This document shows, in pieces, positions 59,899-64,000 of a stretch of DNA of 64,000 nucleotides. Where the stretch lies: NCBI GenBank assembly GCA_000711775.1, contig ARYC01000049.1, positions 154,316 to 218,315 on the forward strand. The letters are read 5' to 3'. The position numbers and the translations under genes were made by a program. The notes under the pieces are model-generated. The model saw only the letters and a list, made by a program, of their open reading frames with translations, did not search any database and was not told the origin of the DNA. Numbering within the stretch: the stretch's first letter is position 1; the number at the start of each line of letters is the position of its first letter. This stretch comes from Oxytricha trifallax. Its lineage: Eukaryota; Ciliophora; Spirotrichea; Sporadotrichida; Oxytrichidae.

Positions 59899-61440
59899 TG
59901 ACACACTTAGACCAAACATTTTTCAACTTCTTAAAACTTAAGAAAATAAGTTTATAAAGTAAGCAAAGTTAGGTCATATCTTCAGATATCTAAGGAACAT
60001 ATGAATAGATGGGTTTTACTAAATCCAACTCAAAAAGTGTACTGTGTCTGTATTTCATACGGAAAGCACAAAAAAAACATCTCAGCACTCAAATATAGCA
60101 CCCAGAGAGAAATACTATAACTTATTATGACAGAAGGGAAAATTAACAGTCTCAAGATTAGTAAGCTTGTAGACTTTAACATTTGGAAAACAATCCAAGA
60201 TTTATCAGGGATCATACAAGACGTCTTCAAGAGTGAATCCCTCTACATTAGGAAGGACAACTATGACGTACTAGATCGGCATGATAGTAAATACCAAATT
60301 AAAGAAGATACGATTTTGACCAGAAAAGTCAGGGCAGATTTTGAATATTTAACTAACAATATGGTAGCTCCAGCAATTGACTTTACTTAAGAATATTACC
60401 GAACATTTATTGACGTCTTTCACCATGATGTCATCGAATCAGATAGACAGAGACTTGAAAAATCCCTACTTAATCTGAGGCAAATTACAGTCAAAGAGAT
60501 AATCATTAAACACCCTTCTCCCTAAATCTAGAAATCCAGCCTAAATACTATCATAAATAATAGTAAACAATTAAAAGATTTCAGAGACATATAACTTCCA
60601 ACATGGTAGAGTACTCTAGCCATAAAAAATAGACTATAATTATATAACTAGGGAATCACTCACATATTCTATGATAAAATTGTTTAGATTCAAATCTAAC
60701 TCAAAAATTACTAATCTCAATTACTACAACTAGTTATAGGTTAGCCAGTTACCTCACTCATGAACTTCCCCTTAGTGACAGAAATTCTGAATAAAGAGTT
60801 TGAAGATAGTATGCTCAAAATAAAAATTGCCAGCGTCACTTATAGTAACCTCAAACAGAGCTATATCAACAAGATAGGTAACAACCTTTCAAATATTGAC
60901 TCCCCCTAATCCTAGAAGCTTGCTAATTAGCAGATCATATATGTGCATGGGATAAGAAACAATCCTTCCCAAAACTAAATGAGATAGAGAAACTCTCCAG
61001 CATACTTCGAGTCACAACACTTATTTCAACAATACACACAGGTATTGATATTACTCATGCTCTGAAAAACATCCAATCCTAATAAACTCGACCCCAAATC
61101 GATTAAGAAGACATACAAGAAGCAATTCAAACCCTCACAGAAGTTCTTAAACTAAGATTAGGAGTAAAAACATTGAGTGAAAAAGTGGACTAATATCTGC
61201 TGAGAATGGCGAAAAAAGCAGTAATAGACCTGAAAAACTTCAAAGAAAGGCAAGATCCAGATATATTCTAAAACATACATGTCTATTACAAAGGGATGAG
61301 ATGTTTATGACAACAAATCTGAATAGAGACAAAAACTTAATTTAAAAGGGCTTGTCCCTTACATATATTTAACATGTATATAAGATCGGGGGTCCCTCAG
61401 AGACCTCAATGTGATCAAATTATTTTTATTATTAATATTA
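59899..61440 (+). mobile_element. Copy B of the hairpin-tail element family
   Basis: MYKIDTLRPNIFQLLKTQE, LGHIFRYL, KVYCVCISYGKHKKN, VDFNIWKTIQDLSGIIQ, EYYRTFIDVFHHDVIESD, EACQLADHICAWDKKQS, VLKLRLGVKTLSEKV, AVIDLKNFKERQDPD and VYYKGMRCLWQQIW run in the same order as in copy A. Frame shifts occur at about 60010 and 60950. The tail (61343-61440) has AAGGGCTTGTCCCTT, GGGGGTCCCTCAGAGACC, TGTGATC and TTA/ATT repeats. About 1.55 kb, as copy A. The TGA codon in CLWQQ is shared with copy A. Confidence 0.65.
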
Positions 61441-61444
61441 CCTT

Positions 61445-62175
61445 TTTATACTGAAATAATAATAATAATAATAATAATAAGAAGAATGACTAAAATTAGT
61501 GATGAAATAATAAAATTATTAAAGTTAAAACAAATTTTGCCTTCATTAATCTAACTTTTATACAATCTATATTTTTGCTTACTATACAATACCATGTCAT
61601 TTATATCTTAATCCAAGGATATAAAATATTGTGATTATAATTTTACCAAAATGTAGGGATTTCCATTAAAGATCTGGAATTAATCTTGAGTTTTTGGATG
61701 TTTTAGATTCATTCTTGTATTATAGAATTTGGAAATGCGTAAGATCAACAACTGAAATTCCAGTTCTAGAACTAGAATACTCAAGATTTTTAAAAAGATA
61801 TCTGAATATGTATAATTTAAATAATAAAAACCGTAATGCGATATTTTATTCACGAATAAATATGAAATAATTGATATTATCTTTATACACATAATTTTTG
61901 TTCAAATTTATTTCGTTAATATTCCAGACCTTAAATCTTTAAATCTTGCAAATTTAGAAATTATTATCTTTTTTTTTCCAAATTTAGCTATTAAAAGTAT
62001 TAAATTCTTCTCTATCAAACAAAAATGGCAAATTCGAGCTTAAATAGCAATTACTCAGATTTAATAATTTTATCTATTTTTATTAACTAAAAAAATTGTC
62101 GACAAAATTTATACTAACTTTCATGAAAGTATTATTTTAATTATATCAATAATAAATTTTCCTTTTGGGGTGTTT
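61445..62175. other. AT-rich spacer with (AAT)n microsatellite
   Basis: An (AAT)n run at about 61456-61482, then AT-rich DNA in which I see no supported gene. Confidence 0.4.
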
Positions 62176-62179
62176 CTTG

Positions 62180-62440
62180 AGAGTTTAGCTTAAGTTTCTA
62201 ATTAACTTTAACATTCCAGGCAGTTTTTGAATTACTGTGCTTGGTTGGTGAGAGTTGTTCTTTCTTTTTCTCTATTTTTCTAGAAAAGGTTATTCAGGTT
62301 TGTAGTTACGTCACTGATGGTTTGAGTGTCCTTATATAACGTGTCGAGGTCTTTTTTTTGTCTTCAATGTCAATGAGTTTTTTTTTAGTATATTTAACCT
62401 GACCTCACTGATTAAATCTTTTTGACAAATTAAAACACGA
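62180..62440 (-). CDS. Coiled-coil exon or ORF fragment
   Basis: Minus strand reads KKDLDTLYKDTQTISDVTT, NLNNLFQKNREKERTTLT and AQQFKNCLEC, a heptad-like pattern with Gln from TAA/TAG. It is a fragment between element copies, possibly part of a retroelement ORF on the opposite strand. Confidence 0.35.
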
Positions 62441-62600
62441 AGATTGGGGTTAAGAACAATACAATTAAAAATTAATTAATATTGGCGAATAATTTTAATG
62501 TTTGGACTATTTATTAAAACTATTAGCTCGATTATTTGTCTCTATAAAATAATCCAATCAGAATGAGTATATTTGATTTTAGCCTATTTATATTTATTTT
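62437..62600. repeat. Second copy of the 54.27-kb inverted-repeat element, right end degraded
   Basis: Shares GATTGGGGTTAAGAACAAT, TATTGGCG and TATAAAATAATCCAATCAG with 54271-54450. The matching right inverted end is lost. It again lies immediately beside retrotransposon sequence. Confidence 0.6.
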
Positions 62601-62649
62601 CAACCAATAATTATTCATTTTTAGATTTAACATTGTAAAATATGATTTA

Positions 62650-64000
62650 AGATAGTAAAAATGATCTATTACAAACAAGAAATTACTAGAATGGGTTCAA
62701 TTAGAGTAAAAGTACACACATTAACCTAATGAGATTGTTAGAGCACATCAAATTGTCAAGGAGAAAGAGTATTAAGAGGGAAGCGTATCTGTTAGTAGAT
62801 CTTCAGAAAGCTTATGATTCTGTCTGGAATGACAAAATAATCGATAATTTAAAAAGGAATATTTAATTAGAGAAGGACACTATGATAGTCAAGTTAATAG
62901 AAGATTTATACAAAGGAAACAAGATTAAATTTGAAGGAGAGGAAATAAGAATTGAACAAAGAGTAGCTTAAGGAAGCAAATTATCACTTATGTTATATAA
63001 CATATATATTTAAAAGATGCTATCTATTCACAACTAGAACTATTTTCACTTATAAAACAAGGAATGTTGATAGCATTTCCTAATAAAATATTAATAAATA
63101 TCAGTGACTTCGAATAATTCAAGATAGTGATCGATAGCTTAAAGAACATTGAGTTAACCCACAACTTGAAACTTAACAAGAAGAAGACGGTATTTCTAAG
63201 TGATGCTAAGAAGTTCCAAAAGATAAGTCAGAATGATGGTATTTAGAGGTGGACGAGGCAAAAGACTTAGGACTTAATATATGTCTCAATACGTAACAAT
63301 TCTTTTTAAAAATACTTGGAAAGAATTATGGCAAAAAACAGAGTTTTACCAAAGGCCAACAAAATCGAATAATCCAACAATTTGTAACACGATAATGATG
63401 GCGTAGATGAGATCATTAATTATTTACAAACATACTCGTTAGTAGCAGCTCAATTCGTAAAAATACAAGAGATTGAAAAAAATAAATTCAACTTAAGAGA
63501 ATTGCATTTGAGACATCTAGCGAAATTTCAAACAACTAACTAAGAAATTTAACCCAACTAAAGGATACCATCACCAGTGACATCATTTAATAGTTAAGTC
63601 AAAAGAACACGAAGCTGTTTAAAAATGATTTGGACAGATTTGTGAGAAAGAAAGCCCCAGATATAATAAAATAGCAAGGGGAGGTACTCTTGAAAAGAAA
63701 GAAACTATTTTTGACGAAGAATGCTATAGATACAATGATGGCCCTGAATGAGGGAAGGACAATAGTGAATTATGGTATAAGCCACTATTGCAACATCCAT
63801 AGAGTAATTGTGGACAGCTGTCATCTTAAGACCTGTAATTTGATAAATTTTGCTGGAAATTCCACAAGGTTCTCGAAGTAAATTAGGGAGAACAGATTAA
63901 TTGACATGAAGATCAAACTACAAATTGAAATATATCAAATATGGTTTGGCTGGACCTAAGGATTAAACAATTAGAGGGGCATAGATATTATCAATCAGTG
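62650..64000 (+). pseudogene. Retrotransposon reverse transcriptase, copy 2 (runs off the window)
   Basis: Block A is intact: YLLVDLQKAYDSVWNDK. Block B: EQRVAQGSKLSLMLYNIYI, with TAA for Gln. The catalytic block is ruined: QGMLIAFPNKILINI, where copy 1 has AFADDI. Then NLKLNKKKTVFLSDAKKF, NNPTICNTIMMAQM, EGRTIVNYGISHYCNIH and the end NLINFAGNSTRFSKQIREN. Same family as copy 1. It is inactive because both catalytic Asp are replaced (by Asn and Lys, with Pro before). Confidence 0.65.

Noticed and set aside
1-64000. CRISPR arrays, bacterial operons, ribosome binding sites, rRNA genes
   Set aside because: None seen. Introns, code and gene content are those of a ciliate nucleus.

Overview
This is strongly AT-rich ciliate nuclear DNA read with a non-standard code. 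The best evidence is an intron-bearing gene for the ciliary transport protein IFT57 (minus strand, about 38.96-40.21 kb). Aligned copies of mobile-element proteins in the window also show TAA and TAG at glutamine positions and TGA at tryptophan positions, while TGA is the plausible stop as well. That combination (UAA/UAG = Gln, UGA = Trp or stop) is known from karyorelictean ciliates such as Loxodes and Parduczia and, in a related form, from Condylostoma. A karyorelict is my best guess. Because no triplet is a strict stop, ordinary ORF calling fails here. I chose reading frames by amino-acid make-up, domain motifs, copy-to-copy conservation and short GT...AG introns (28-56 nt), so most gene ends are approximate.

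Layout. 0.7-3.3 kb: plus-strand host-like genes, one split by a 630-bp inverted-repeat element with an 8-bp target duplication. 3.7-6.8 kb: minus-strand exons. 8.1-10.5 kb: plus-strand gene holding a fold-back element. 11.6-12.4 kb: possible Merlin/ISXO2-type transposase. 13.5-20.4 kb: several genes, including a BED/C2H2 zinc-finger protein, and a TA-flanked 307-bp element. 21.3-27.2 kb: gene remnants in a nest of palindromes bounded by a 4.3-kb inverted-repeat pair. 29.4-30.2 kb: an unusually GC-rich 707-bp insertion with a 14-bp target duplication. 30.2-38.2 kb: zinc-finger, coiled-coil and unknown genes. 38.7-42.0 kb: IFT57 and a mobile-element copy between inverted repeats. 42-45 kb: more copies of that element. 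44.9-48.4 kb: a terminal-inverted-repeat element coding a Rep-like protein with a superfamily 3 helicase. 49-56 kb: non-LTR retrotransposon copies with reverse transcriptase and a Ulp1-like protease ORF. 56.6-59.6 kb: two large unknown genes. 59.9-64 kb: another copy of the 42-45 kb family, then a second reverse-transcriptase copy.

The window therefore mixes somatic-type genes with dense, nested and mostly decayed mobile DNA. Some insertions lie inside coding sequence in a way that exact removal would repair, which is what internal eliminated sequences look like. The most interesting items are the UGA=Trp evidence, the frame-restoring 630-bp insertion, the repeated element family with a conserved and partly covarying 3' hairpin tail, the Rep/SF3 element, and the GC-rich SINE-like insertion.
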